This document shows, in pieces, positions 12,966 to 25,600 of a DNA stretch of 64,000 nt. Under the pieces are notes generated by a model, which did not search any database, had not been told where the DNA came from, and saw only the letters and a list, made by a program, of their open reading frames with translations. The translations under genes and the position numbers were made by a program. Source of the stretch: Typha latifolia (lineage: Eukaryota; Streptophyta; Magnoliopsida; Poales; Typhaceae); NCBI GenBank assembly GCA_019914945.1, contig CM034103.1:2170001-2234000 (forward strand). The letters are read 5' to 3'. The number at the start of each line of letters is the position of its first letter. Within the stretch, counting starts at the first letter, position 1.

Positions 12966-13554
12966 TTTTTTTTTTCTCTTTGTATTTTGGGTGCGATTCA
13001 GATCATGATGCAACAAAGTGATAAAAAAAATTATATCAAAATACATAAACAAGAAGGTTATTTTTTTTCTAAAAATTCCTTAAAGACTCCACCAAAAGTG
13101 AAATATTAGTGAAGCCAATTGACCTACGGATTAAATTTTCTTACGGAATCTAATTAGAGCATCCGCTGGGGTATGATTGTATATTTGTATGTGGGTCGAA
13201 ATATTGTCAGATCCTCTTGTATATTATTTAGCCTCTAATGTTGTCGAATTATTTTTTTTTTCATTTCGTGCACAAAAGAATCCACCAAAAGCATAATACC
13301 AATTATAAAAAAATAATAGAAATAAAATATCAATCATGTAAAAGTTTTAGCTACAAAAACTTCCCTTTTATTTGAAGAGCTAAACATAAGGAAAGCTTTC
13401 CTTTTATTTGAAGACTTACTAACATGACGCAGGAATATATATGATTATAATTACCAGAAGAAAAGTATAAAAAAAGAAGAAACGAGCATATCATGATTCA
13501 TATTGTATCATTTCAAAGTATAGAAACACATACCGGGAAGAACTGGAGGAAGAA

Positions 13555-13658
13555 ATGGCAACTGATGGAAAATTCCAACGGAATCGCATTGATCATTCGC
13601 GATTATGATTATCGAAAGATCAATGCGATCCCTTTGGAATTATCCATCAGCTGCCCAT
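13555..13658 (-). ncRNA. MIR393: MIR393 precursor hairpin
   Basis: The minus strand folds into a long stem. The outer stem pairs GGCAGCTGATGGA with TCCATCAGTTGCC, then AATTCC with GGAATT, followed by the miRNA duplex and a short loop closed by TTCG/CGAA. The 5' arm holds the exact conserved plant miR393 sequence. The duplex has one A-G mismatch and one G-U wobble over 21 pairs, as expected for a DCL1 substrate. Family knowledge: miR393 directs cleavage of mRNAs for the TIR1/AFB auxin receptors and triggers phased siRNAs when 22 nt long; it responds to pathogen, nitrate and stress signals. The host transcript is RNA polymerase II non-coding RNA. No protein gene overlaps it. Confidence 0.96.
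13617..13638 (-). ncRNA. miR393: Mature miR393-5p
   Basis: Minus-strand bases 13638 to 13618 read TCCAAAGGGATCGCATTGAT plus C, the 21-nt miR393; the next base (13617) is T, giving the known 22-nt form too. It begins with U, which favours AGO1. The star strand with 2-nt overhangs would be about 13572-13593 on the 3' arm. Confidence 0.95.
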
Positions 13659-13681
13659 GGAATCGATGCTCTCTTCTCTTA

Positions 13682-13684
13682 CTC

Positions 13685-13727
<43 letters not shown>
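13682..13727. repeat. (CT)n(TA)n simple repeat upstream of MIR393 hairpin
   Basis: A CT run joins a TATATATATATGTATATATA run. It is a compound microsatellite lying between the TATA candidate and the hairpin, so it would be in the transcribed leader. Length variation here could alter spacing but not the miRNA. Confidence 0.85.
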
Positions 13728-13789
13728 AAGTTAATTAACTGCAGTTTAGTCTGAAAAGGTGCAGAGGTTGTGGAAAGCCATGAAGCCAA

Positions 13790-13796
13790 ATTTATA
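13790..13796 (-). promoter_or_regulatory. TATA box candidate for MIR393
   Basis: Minus-strand TATAAAT, about 130 bp upstream of the hairpin. A start about 30 bp downstream (near 13760) would put the hairpin about 100 nt into the transcript, a common plant arrangement. A (TA)n/(GA)n tract at 13682-13727 lies between and could mislead start prediction. Confidence 0.5.
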
Positions 13797-14477
13797 AGGT
13801 AGGAAGAAGAGGAGGGAAAGAGGTTTGGGATGGTGAAGAGTCGCAATACATTATACATGGAGTTGATGTTGCTCTTCTTGGGAGGTGCCGGGAATTTGGA
13901 GCCGACTACAAGATGCTACTGCTAGTAAAATTACCAGAAAATCCCCCCTCTTAATTAAGTGTCCTTTTTATTTTGGTCCACTAAGAATTTAGTTTTTTTT
14001 TATTGACCGGAGTTATTACTTGATACACAAATAGATAAAAGGGAGATAGGGCAACAGCCTTGAACATAAATCTCACACTTGGTTAAAAAAAATAACAAGC
14101 ATAAATATATAATAATAATTATAAATATTAATGCATAATTAGAAGCGAAGAAAGTAGAGTGACAATTTTAAAAAGTAAGTCTCTACTTTACTAGTAGCGG
14201 CAACACCACAAAAGAATCATAACAAGAGATTTGATGGACTCAAAAATTGATTGTTAAGAATACAAGTGCAAAAGGGTTATAATTATATAACTCTATTGAG
14301 ACCACAAGAATACTCAATATGCGTGACCCTATAATAGACCACCACACATCCTACATAAGTTAATAAAAGAATTAAAAAATACAAAAACAAAGGGAGAAGA
14401 GAAGACAATGACCGTGGCAATGGCCATGCCAGCAATAGTGATGGCAATTATCGAATAAGAGAGAGAAAGTCAAAGGG

Positions 14478-14513
14478 AGAAGGGAGGAGAAGGGAGGAGA
14501 AGGGAGGAGAAGA
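14478..14513. repeat. 10-bp G-rich tandem repeat (GGGAGGAGAA)
   Basis: About four perfect copies of GGGAGGAGAA within a longer purine-rich tract (14370-14660). The short open frames here are low-complexity artefacts. The regularly spaced GGG/GG runs could form a G-quadruplex on the plus strand. Confidence 0.8.
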
Positions 14514-14746
14514 GAATGATCTTCCTCAAAGAGCAAGCTAGGATGGTAGGAAACAAACATAGAGAAGAGAAAAAAAGAGAGGATAAGAGGAGGAAAGGTG
14601 AAAAAAAATACTCATAGGGGAAGAGGAAAAGATTCTTCCCTTTATCAACCAAGGCAGCTTAGAGAGTTGAGAAGAAGAAGGCCATTGACAATGAGGAGAA
14701 CCTCTCATCTGATTTTATTTTTTATTTTGTTTGAAACCTTGTTAGA

Positions 14747-14930
14747 GGCCTTGTTTGGTTTGAGACTAAGCCTCAAACTCGATAAATTGGTCTCATTTTT
14801 TAATCTTAATTTATTGAAGAGTAAATTTGATTAGATATAAAAATAAATAAAAAATATTTAATTACTAAATCAGTTTAAAAATCCCTGAATCAGTTCGGAA
14901 GAACATCCTAAACTCAAAGCAAACAAGGCC
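14747..14930. mobile_element. Tourist-like MITE (PIF/Harbinger type)
   Basis: About 184 bp bounded by GGCCTTGTTTGGTTTGAG and its inverse CTCAAAGCAAACAAGGCC. TTA occurs at 14742-14744, two bases before the left repeat, and immediately after the right one (14931-14933), fitting the TTA duplication of PIF/Harbinger elements with small end changes. It is non-coding and AT-rich inside. Confidence 0.65.
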
Positions 14931-15057
14931 TTATTGAACTATACATGGCAATCTAATCAAATGTCTTGGTTTTTAAAATCTAAACCCAATTAAGATTTAG
15001 GTGTAATAAATCTGAAGTGGGAATTTTAGAACTAATAGAAAATTTGTCTTGATAGTA

Positions 15058-15172
15058 TGGGACAATGTTTAGATGGTCAAATGAGTTCATATTATATAAG
15101 CATTTCAATTCGAATCCCAACACCACCAATTTAATTGGGATACTAATAAATTATCATTTCTCTCTCAAAAAA
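15058..15172 (+). mobile_element. Short SINE-like element
   Basis: A tRNA-like A box region (TAGATGGTCAAATGAG) is followed about 30 bp later by a B box-like AATTCGAATCCC, and the element ends in TCTCTCAAAAAAA. It is flanked by the 6-bp direct repeat ATAGTA (15052-15057 and 15173-15178). These are SINE marks, but the element is short and the boxes are imperfect. Confidence 0.45.
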
Positions 15173-15673
15173 ATAGTACTCTAATAACCACAGTTATCAA
15201 AATATTAGCAAATAATGGCTAAATAAAAGAAGAAATATAATTATATTGCTTTAATAGATACTTTTTAGAACTATAAATATATTATTTAAAATATGCTAAT
15301 ATAAACCTACAATTTAACTTGGAGACCCACAGATTGAACCAATTTATATAATAATAGAACAAGGGAAATGGGAATAGCTCATCTACCCTATGATGCACTA
15401 ATCTTCGTGGACCAACACATAAACAAAGTTTTTTCCACATGGATTGCTTGGTATCTCTGTCTTGAGTAATCTGACACGATTGGCATGCATTGGAGTCATG
15501 CCATGCATCATGTCTCAGTTGCAGCCAATCAAATGGCCAAGATGGAGTACATCTCATTCATTTCGGTCAATGAAATGGGACATTTATATCCTGTACGAGG
15601 ATTCACGCCATCTAATAGATAATAAAGTGCTAGATGATTGGAAAAATAAAACAACAACTGCTGAACTATTCTG

Positions 15674-15678
<5 letters not shown>

Positions 15679-15718
<40 letters not shown>
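15679..15718. repeat. (TA)20 microsatellite
   Basis: An uninterrupted run of TA dinucleotides of about 40 bp in non-coding DNA. Confidence 0.95.
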
Positions 15719-15720
<2 letters not shown>

Positions 15721-16574
15721 CTTATATGAATTCTAAACCTTTGAATTTGTTTCTATCCTGTTTCTATCTCTGGGGGCATTTCGGTCATTCGTCACCAATA
15801 ATGGCCCTCACCCATTTGTCATTTGTCAAAAGTGGTCCTAAGTCCTGATTCTAGAAACCATGAACATAATGGAGGGTGTTAACTTTTCTTTTTTCCCAGT
15901 TGTATTCCTTCCAAGCAAGCTACCAAAACTAGCTCGACCTTCATATTCTTCTTGTCACTATATCCCAAGAACAGAAGAACAAAGCAAGAAGGAAGCAAAG
16001 AAATAACTTTTGAGCAGCAGTAAACAAGCATATAACCATTTTTTTTTCTATAATCTCTACGTATTATGCATGTCATCTCATTTCTTCTTCGCCTTTCGTC
16101 GTCTACAACAAAAACGATGAGATTTTCTAGTTCCAATCAGTAGAACAAATAAAAATTCACAACTTTTGGAACCAAACTCTTATCTAAAATGAAGGTTAAG
16201 GTAGTGCAGTACTACCAGAATAAATAATTAGGTCAGTAGCTAGCAGAAGAAATAGACATGCATGTGCAAAGAATGAAACTAGACCAGATAATATAACATA
16301 AATTTCTATAGATGGTGAACTGATGATGTAAGACGCGTTTTAATATCATTGATATGACATAAGAAGAAGAGATATACACCCAACCAAGGTCAGCAGGAGT
16401 TGCAATCAGAGAACAGCATTGATAGGAAGAATGCGAACACAACACATCAATGGAATTGACATTGCATCTCATATAATGCCCTTCGTTGTTCTTAACAGAA
16501 AGGTTATTTTCATTTCTTCCGGTTAACTAATTAGGGAGGGGAGGGAGAAAAAATAAAGCAAATGAAACTTGGAA

Positions 16575-16606
<32 letters not shown>

Positions 16607-16935
16607 GATCTTTTGTTCACTACTACCTGCAAGGGTAGATTGGAGCACCACGTAACTAAAAGACCCTTTGTTCCAAGGGAAAAAGAAACAAGTATCTAAA
16701 CCATAAAGCAGAACTCAAAAGGAGAACGACAGCCACTTCATTATAGACGTGTTCTTCTTTTCCGAACAACATATTCGCTTTGCAAAATAAACTATCGGCA
16801 TGTCGACTTTATTATTAAGTCCTAAAACGAAAAAGAGGGAACTCGGGGTAAAAGAAGAGAAGAAACAAACAGACTGAAACAAGACTATTTACTTTCTTTC
16901 AAATAATCACATTAAAAAAGGGGAGTGGAAACCTT

Positions 16936-16967
<32 letters not shown>

Positions 16968-19432
16968 TCACACTATAATAAACCCAAGGCACGGCCATGT
17001 GAAATGTTTGAATCAAAAGAAGAAGGTCAAGGCATTACAACTACCCAGACTTGATATGGGGCATTCGTCCCTATGCCAAACCACTGTGCTAAAGTCCTTG
17101 TGCACCCTCCTGCACCTTCATGTGGGTCTCCTCCATCTATTCCAACTCTCCAACCAAAAGCCCTGGCCCCACCTTCACGCCTACACCACTGTATCACAAT
17201 AAGTATTAGATTTTTTTACACTATTTTAAGTCTGCCAAAAATAATTAACCACGTGTCTAATTCACATCGAAGTATTAAATACGAAACCAAACTAGGACGG
17301 CGATTTCCAAAATATAAATGGCTGACAGGCTATATAAAAAATTAAAAATTTCTAAAAATATTATTAAGTCTTAATTTTTTTTTTGTATAAATAGTTTTTT
17401 TTCGATTCTGATAGGTTCCAAATACAAATCACTAAGCAGAACAGAAAAGCAAATCATATAGAAATATTTCTCCCCAGAACTTAATAATTTTAAAAGACCA
17501 AATTTGTTTAAATACACATTTAAGTATGTATTTAAGTTTAGAAATGCACTAGTATCTAACATATATTTTAATCGGAGGGCTAATTCGATGAAAAACTGAC
17601 AAGTATCTAACATATATTTTCGCCCCAAAGAATCCTATAATTTTCTTTTTCTAAGGCCTGTCAGAGAAGCAAAAAAGAAAAAAATAATAAAAAGAGATTC
17701 TGCTGTTAACCACCAAGTATGTAGCCTTTCCTCGTTGGCAAAGCAATTGATACTATGAAGGCATAAAAATTTAAGATGGTGCAAAATGCTTAGACTGCAG
17801 CCGTGACGTGTGTAAAGCTGCCCCATAATTTCCGAGCCACTTAGCCTCCGGACAATAGACAATGGAAAAAAGAAGACAGACTATAAAATATAACATAAAT
17901 ACAAAATAAAAGAGCATCAAGAGTTCCAAGAGAAGTTTGAAAGAGAGGTGCACAAAAACTGGTAAGACGTAGTGAATAATTTGCAATAAAAGATGTACTT
18001 CACAACCGGCACAGAAAATTGAGAGAGTGCTTGCTTGCTTTCTTGCTTGCTTTCTCTTTCTTCTGTCTATCAAGTGGTTTGACAAAATAGAAGATGCATT
18101 GAAGAACATAGCAAAGAGATGATACATTCAATTCTTGTGACACATTAGTGTTAAACAAGTTGCTTTCTCCAAGTTAAGAATGTAACAGGGAACAAGAAAG
18201 TGAGAAACAACGTGTCCCACTTTGAAAATAACAATCAGGAATCAAAATTAAATGCTTGGGAAACAAAGAGATCATGGTGAGAATATTCAAGATGCCAAGT
18301 AGCTTTCAACAGAGTAAGAAATGAGCTCTATAAAACAAAACATATATTGACATTTAGCTAGAGTCCAACTGAAATTAAAGTGGAATCCGCATCTTCTTTT
18401 TCTTCCATACCACATTTATTTTCAAGCCGTAGCACCAGTGCTAGCCAGACAAAAGATCTATCTTAAGAGCACCTTGTTCCAGCTGAAGAGACTACATATA
18501 GACTTGAAGTTGAATGGAAAATTCAGTAATAACAGGGTAAGAAATATCACAAAAAACACAACTAGTTGATAGGTCCAGAAACCTATGCATACAAAATTAA
18601 CAAAAGAAAGGGAAGAAGCAGCATAAGTGAGACACAAAATAAGGAACAGTGAACAAAATAGCAGAAAGCAATCTATATTCATTTTCAATGCCCGAATCAT
18701 CCACCTTGTATTTTAAATGGAGTCAAATCGGCCTGCAACATAGCTGACATGATTACAGAAAATAAGATTAAATAATAACTAAAGCATATAGTGCATAAGT
18801 ACCTGATAATCATGGTCATCTTCAGAGCTGTCACATAGATAACTTGATTTATAACCTTAAGAATTCTTCTTGTGAAGAATATCAACTAATTTGGCTACAA
18901 CACATGAGCACCCTCTACTAATGCATGTGCAGGGAAGGCCAAAAATATCAACTGAAACAACCCATAATAATGCTCAAATGCTAGTGAAAAATAAGAAGCT
19001 AAGCTACCAACAAGACAGCATCACCTATCAATGAAGGAATACCACAGAATATGCAGAAGGTCAAGGATTGTAAGCAATGAAGAACAGGAATGGATGGGGT
19101 ACTAAGAGCACCAAGACGGAAATAAAAGGAAAGGAGGACTTTTCTTTCCCCCCTTGATACTACTAGTTACATGGACGACTAAGATAGAGATAATTCTTCA
19201 ACAAATAAATCGGCATACTAGTCAAATATATACAGTTAAATAAAGTCCTTCATGTAGGAGTGCCCATGTAAATAAATGCCTAGTCTAAAATAAGTGAAGA
19301 CAAGGTGAATTTACAACTTAATATCTTATTGTTGATCAAACCACTGACATATCAATGGCAAAAAGAATAAATAATGGAACTAAAAAAAGAAAGGAGTTTA
19401 TGCATTTACATCATTACATGTTGAAAAAAAGT
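15719..19432. other. Non-coding region 3' of the KDM5 gene
   Basis: About 3.7 kb between the (TA)n run and the KDM5 stop codon. Its 19.4-kb end is the 3' UTR of KDM5 (minus strand). The rest is AT-rich, with an (AAT)n microsatellite at 16576-16603, a poly(T) run near 16935-16956 and a TGCTTGCTTTC repeat near 18020-18055. No open frame has domain-like content. Confidence 0.5.
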
Positions 19433-22400
19433 TCAAGAAATGCCCTCAAATTTACGCCTTCTAGCTGTTCTTTGGAGAGGCCTTTTGTTCTCTCTCCACA
19501 AAATATCAATTTCACCATAACATCTCAAAAGCTCAACCAAATCAATTCTTACTTGCACCTTTTTCTGTGAGGTAGGAATAATGTCCTTGAGTTGTTTTCT
19601 TTTTGATTCATCACTACTTGATTCATTATAGCAGGCTGGAGGTGTACGAGGTTCTTCATCAGTCCTTAATCTGCAAAATGCATTTATTGAAGCAAGAAAG
19701 ATCATCTTGGGCATCCAAGAGAAATAGCAGAAGAACTACAATTTTCAATCTATGAAACAGGCGTCCCAATGTGAGGGCCATACAACACAATCTTCAAACT
19801 GTAGATAAAAAATTAGTTAATTATCTACAATTCCACATCAAGCATTTAAACCAAATAGTACTCCTATAAACAAACTAAAGCATTAATACCTACTTTAATA
19901 ATCATAAGAAAATGTTGTGTTCCTGATTAACTCTTTTGCAAGATGGAAATGCAGGTAACCTACAATATTATCCTTGTTTCTTGGGCCTCTTAAACTTTCA
20001 GCACAAGTTCTCAAGTTCTTCTAGGCTTTATCTATTTAACACCATATCAACATAGAAGTAAATGATTAAACATGGAGTAGCTCACTATCAATTAGATGAA
20101 TAGATCATGCTCAAGTTAGTTGGCCATGCCTTTTGCATTATGTTCAATGTGGTGGTTTGCATCCAGAAATATAGATTACAGAGTTTTGAGGATGTCAATG
20201 GGAACAAGCCTCTGGAGCTCAGCTAGGATCCAACTAGAGCCAATTTTTTTAGCTCTTCTGCTAATCAAGTTGAGCTCAGGTTGCTCAAACTCAGCTAAAA
20301 AAAGCCTTGGTATGTCTTAACTATTCAGAAGGTATAATATATTAACATATAAGAACATGTGTGAATACAGAGAAGCACGGAATCAAATGCAACCATGTGG
20401 AAGCAATCATTAGTCTCTGCCTCTCTGGGTCCCTCACCAGTATGTTGTCAGTAAGCCTAGGTCATACATAAAATCTTTACCTCATATAACTTAGGTAGCT
20501 AATAGCTCATACAGTAAAACTTGCCGCCTTGCTCGAAAACCTTTTACTAGGTGCAAGAGCAACCACTCTAATCAACAGAAAAAAGATAAGAAATCATAAC
20601 TGCTCAAAATTTGTCCTCCTGGGAACCCACAAAACACTATATCCCTTACCCACCTTTCCATGTTTAACAACATCATCTCTCCCTATCTCTTCAACTACTC
20701 GTTTTTCTACCGTCTCTGTGCGCTGCTATGCAATGGAGACCCTTGGGTGCTGCAAGATTTGCCATGTTGGCCATCGTTGCCTATTGTCACTGCCTTTTCT
20801 CATCTTCGAGTCATTCAGAGACAACTGTCAAACCTGCCTCGCTCTCTCCTTAAAACTCTATTTGGTTGTAACATCTCCCTCCAAGCATCATCATCTTTGC
20901 GTCTTGGTGAAGAGGAAGTTAGTGACTCAAACTTGAGCAGGCTCTATATAAGACCAAGCCAAGCTCGAGCTGAGTTACTTGTAGGCTGAGTACAGCTTGC
21001 TTGAACTTGACTTCTTTACACCCCTAACAATCAGTTCTCCACTAGATGCCAAAACTTATTTTACAGAACTAAACTAAAAAAAATTATAACGACAAACTTA
21101 CATGAAACCAGAAAAAGCTCTACCTTTCTTCTAGGGATGCTGAACTTGGAAGCGATATGAGCTCTCCATTAACAGGGTGGCATGCAGGACAAAAGAACGT
21201 CTTTGGAGCAGACTCATACAAATTAATGCAATCAAAGTGGTACCACTCGTCACACTGGTCACAAGCAATCATGGCCCTCTGATCATAAGGCTTCCGGCAA
21301 ATGCAATAAAGAATGCTACGAGCTCTTAATAGCTGCACAGAAGGGAAAAAAGATCAGACCAGATGACTAGGAAATTCTAAAAACAGTTCTAGCATCAATA
21401 TGTATACCTTCAATTCCTTTCCGAAAAGGCAAGGCAAATCTTCACCTTCACTAATAAGTTCATACACTTTACTTAGAGCAAGTTCCCCTGAATCGGATAT
21501 AGCCTGAATAACGGCATGTATTAGTCAAATCTAGATGACTAGATGTTTATCTGATGAAGTTTTTCTGGCATCAAGATTTAGCTCTTTTATTTTTACCTTT
21601 TTAACATTCTCTAACCACCGCAGACAAATCTGCCTTACTTTAGTAATTTCCACCATGAAATGGTCTTCAGATGGTATACCTAAAGCTGAACCCTGCAACA
21701 TCAGCATGGATAAGCTTCAAAAGTTTATGAACAATCAACAAATACATTATTACAACCAAACAAGCACTGGATTGACATATACTAAAGTTTTTTTGAAGAA
21801 TTTCAATGGAATCCAGAAAGTTATCTTATTCAGTTAACAATTTAACCGCATCAACCATCAAGGACCATGCAAACCCCCTCAATACTAAACAGAAGATGAA
21901 GATATGACTACAATTAGCTGCATAGGACAGATCAAATCGCCGGAATGGGTAGTTGCATTATTGTAATAAAAAGAAACAATGAGAAATACAAAACTTCAAA
22001 GATTTCATGAAAGGCAAAAGAAAGGTCAACCAAATGTCTGGTCATATTGTAAAGCTCCAACTAAGACAAGCAGAATAGCATGATCCCAATATTATCAATT
22101 ATTTGATGAGAATCTGTCTTCTAAATATCTATTTCTAAAAATTGTGATCTCATATGTTTGCAAAAGACAATTAAGACTAAATACAGCGTGCACTAGGAAC
22201 TAGACCATGCACTAACAAGTAGACTTTATACCTCCTTCTCAAGATGCTGAATTTGTTGGATGTTTGGTTTTCTAGAACCCTTCAGCAATTTCTTGATTCT
22301 GATTTTCCATGAATTTCTAGTCAATGCTGACTCAAGGTTGCAACTGTCTTGCTTATCATATACTCCAGCAATCGCCATTGCCTATAGAATGACATTCACA

Positions 22401-22663
22401 AACCAGAAGCACATACGAGCTAAGAAAACATTCAACTATTTGTAGGTCTATCACAAAGCAGACAGTATAAAAAAAAGAAAAGTAGAATATGTGAGGGAGC
22501 ATGAGAAAAAAAAGTCACCTTCAAAGCAAGAAAAAGGCTTTCTGAGATAATACCCAGATCTTTACCATGGTAAGAAATAGCACAATCCACTATTTGCGTC
22601 AAGTATGACTTGCATTTCTGAGCTTGTTTAACAATTTCTTCTACCAAATCCAATTCCTCAATC
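19433..22663 (-). CDS. JMJ17: KDM5 C-terminal exons with the last PHD finger
   Basis: Six exons. The PHD finger in 21332-21124 shows C4HC3 spacing: [22 protein letters not shown] and FFCPAC. In the family such PHD fingers read the H3 tail. The last exon (19670-19433) is basic, ending in RRRKFEGIS then TGA, and likely aids nuclear location. Downstream on the minus strand is AT-rich 3' UTR with no AATAAA close by; AATAAG near 19325 could serve. Confidence 0.94.
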
Positions 22664-25600
22664 CTGCAAAAAAGAAAAAGAAAATAAGGAAAAAAAAAAG
22701 ATACAAAAGTAAATAGTCCTGCTATCTAACAAAATAACTTTTCGATGGAAAGTAGGCACATTATGTTAACATATTGCAATTCAAAGGGTATCCCAAGGCA
22801 TGAGGTTCCTACCAACGCATGATTTGGAGAAGGTATGATGTAGCCCAAAAAACCTTCACTGGAGAGTTTGTTCCCATGACCCAAACATGAATATATACAC
22901 AATCATATACATATAGCGTTTTCTACATATCACTACCCCAACATATCAAAAATTAACTAAGCATTCTTCAGAATATCATAATTAATCAAAAAAATATTGG
23001 CAATATTCCAAAAATGCCAAAAGTTGTGAAATATCATACTTGGCATTCACCGGAATATCATTTTTAGATGGTCTATCAAAAATGCCACTACAAATCCTCC
23101 TAGAATATCATAAGAGTTTATCTTTACTACATACATTTATTGTACAAGGCACCCACAGGATGTGACCGCATAGCGCATAGGCCACATACATGGTATGTTG
23201 GTCACATAGGTGGGTACCTATGTGATCTATCAATAAATATTATAAAATTATTCATACTAGTCTAAATACATAATATTTTACCCATTCTTTCAATAATATA
23301 CTAATAAATATGTTAAAAGATTAGCTATACAGCATATGGAGAATTATCTTCATCCAAAACTATCCAAGAACATGATCATCATATAATCCTCTGATCAATC
23401 AAGTATATTAACAGTTATGCATATGCAGACACATGAATATGCAGTGCATAAGAGGTCTATATGCAAACAGATATGGATACATGGTCCTACTTATGCAGCC
23501 AATATGTTGTCCAACCATAGTAGGTTTACCCACCACCACACCACCTATGTTGTTGCTTTTAAAACTACACCTGCATTTTACCCTTATTATGAAAACCCCC
23601 TTTTATTCACATAATTTCGTTTCAACTCCTTTTCCAAGTTTTTTTAAGAAAAACTTAATGCATAGTCCATTGGAATAATCTTTATATCAAGGTTCCCAGT
23701 TTCGGCTGCGGTTTCAGCTGTTTTGGCCGATCCCGACCGAAACGGGTTGGATCCGACCCGAATCCGACCCGGGGGACATCAATAATTGATGTCCCCACCC
23801 CCCACCTGCCTCTCTCCCTTTTCTCTCTCTCTCTCTTTCTCTCTTTTCCTCTCTTTCTCTCTTTTCTTTCTTTCTCTCTTTTCTTTCTTTCTCTCTTTCT
23901 CACGGATCTCTTACTCTCTTTCTCACTGGTGACTGAATAGTGAGTAGATCTCCATCTCTCCGGTGATCTCGACCTCCGGCGACGTTCTCCGACGACCTCA
24001 ATCTCCGGCGACCTTCGGTAAGTTTTTTTTTTTTTCCATTGTGTAGCAGGTGCACCTGCACCTGCAGCAGCTCACAGCAGCATTGCTGCAGCTGCTGTGA
24101 GCTGCAGCAGCAGCAGCTCAGCAGCAATGCTGCAACAGAGACTTCTCTACTGCTGCTGCAGCAGAGATTATATTATATTTTAATTTTTATTTATGTTTTT
24201 TAATTGCAGAGCTAAAATATCAATGGCTCCAAAAGAGAAGTCATATGATACCGACATTGGGTGGCAACATTGCAGCACTTGAACAAGATAAAAGGCGCGT
24301 TAAATGCAACTGGTGTGGAAAGGAAATGAGTGGTGGTGTCAGCCGTTTGAAAGAACATTTAGCTAGAAAACAAGGAAATGTAGCAGCTTGCACTCAAGTG
24401 TCTTTGGAAGTTAGAAAGTAGATGTTGGCTCATTTAATTGGCAAAAAGAAGGATAAACAATCGGCACAACAAAGAGAGTCAATGATTCGAGAAGAATTGA
24501 TGCATAATCCTGTACACATTGATGATGATAGCAAGTGAGCAAAGTGATGAGGATGCGGAGGACTAACAGATGAGGAGGGCCAATGAAAGAGAGCAGAAAT
24601 ATGCATAGAGAAGAGGAAGAGATGAGAAGAAGCACTGGTGGTAACTTTCAGAGATCTAGATCAGTTAATATACGAGGAGAGAGAGAATACGGGAGCAGCA
24701 GTTCTACCCATAGGACTCCTAGTGTTACAGCAGAGTCTGAAAATATTGGACCAATGGATACATATCTTAAAAAAAAAAGGGTCGTACACAGACTTCAATC
24801 AAGATAGCTCTCAAAGGAATTAAAAATGCAAAGAAACACATTGGTAGGGCTATCTCTAAATTTTTCTTCTACAACCATATTCCTTTCAATGTAGCTGATA
24901 GTCCTTACTATCACACTATGGTGGATGCTATACAATTAGTAGGGCATGGTGTTTCGCCTCCTAGTTCAAATGATATTGCTACTAAATATCTTGACTTAGA
25001 GGTAGATGAACTTTATACTTATATTGAGACATTTAAACGATATTGGGATGAATTTGGTTGTACACTGATGTATGATGGTTGGAGTACACAAAACATAAGA
25101 AATATAATTAATTTCTTAGTGTACTCTGGCATGGGGATAATATTTTTGAAGTTTGTGGATGCTACTGCTCATTTCAAAAATGCAGATTATATTTGTTAGT
25201 TGATGGATGAGGTGGTACAAAAAATCGGTGAAAAAGAGTAGTCCAAGTGGTTACTGATAATGGGGCAAATTATAAAGCTGATGGAAATTTACTGATGATT
25301 AAAAGACCTCATTTATATTGGACGTCATGTGCTGCACATTGTATTGATCTGATGTTAGAGGATATTGCAAAAGAGTCTGAAATTGACATGGCCATATGTG
25401 AAGATCAGAGGTTAACAAATTTTATATATAACCATGGTTGGGTTCTTAATTTACTCAGGCAGATGACTGGTGGTAGGGAGATCATCAGACCCGGCGTCAC
25501 TAGATTTGCCACTCATTTTTTAGCCTTGGAGAGCATCATGCGCTATAAGGATGATATTATGCGGATGTTTACATCACAGGAGTGGTCTATGAAAATTAAG

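Larger units (their letters stand above)
8746..13554. other. Long AT-rich stretch without a supportable protein gene
   Basis: About 4.8 kb upstream of AHL and downstream (in transcription direction) of MIR393. Open frames are short and of unnatural composition; the longest (9999-10364, 121 codons) resembles no family I know. It holds a 47-bp tandem duplication (10904-10997), a duplicated segment AATCAATCCAAAATGTCT (near 10749 and 10790) and CT-rich tracts near 12560-12610. Part may belong to the primary miR393 transcript, which would run into it. Confidence 0.5.

Noticed and set aside
14372..14652. Minus-strand frames rich in Leu, Ser and Phe
   Set aside because: Produced by the purine-rich tandem repeat at 14370-14660.
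20529..20989. Frames of 135 and 109 codons on the plus strand
   Set aside because: They lie in the last KDM5 intron within a possible transposon; no domain, overlapping frames.
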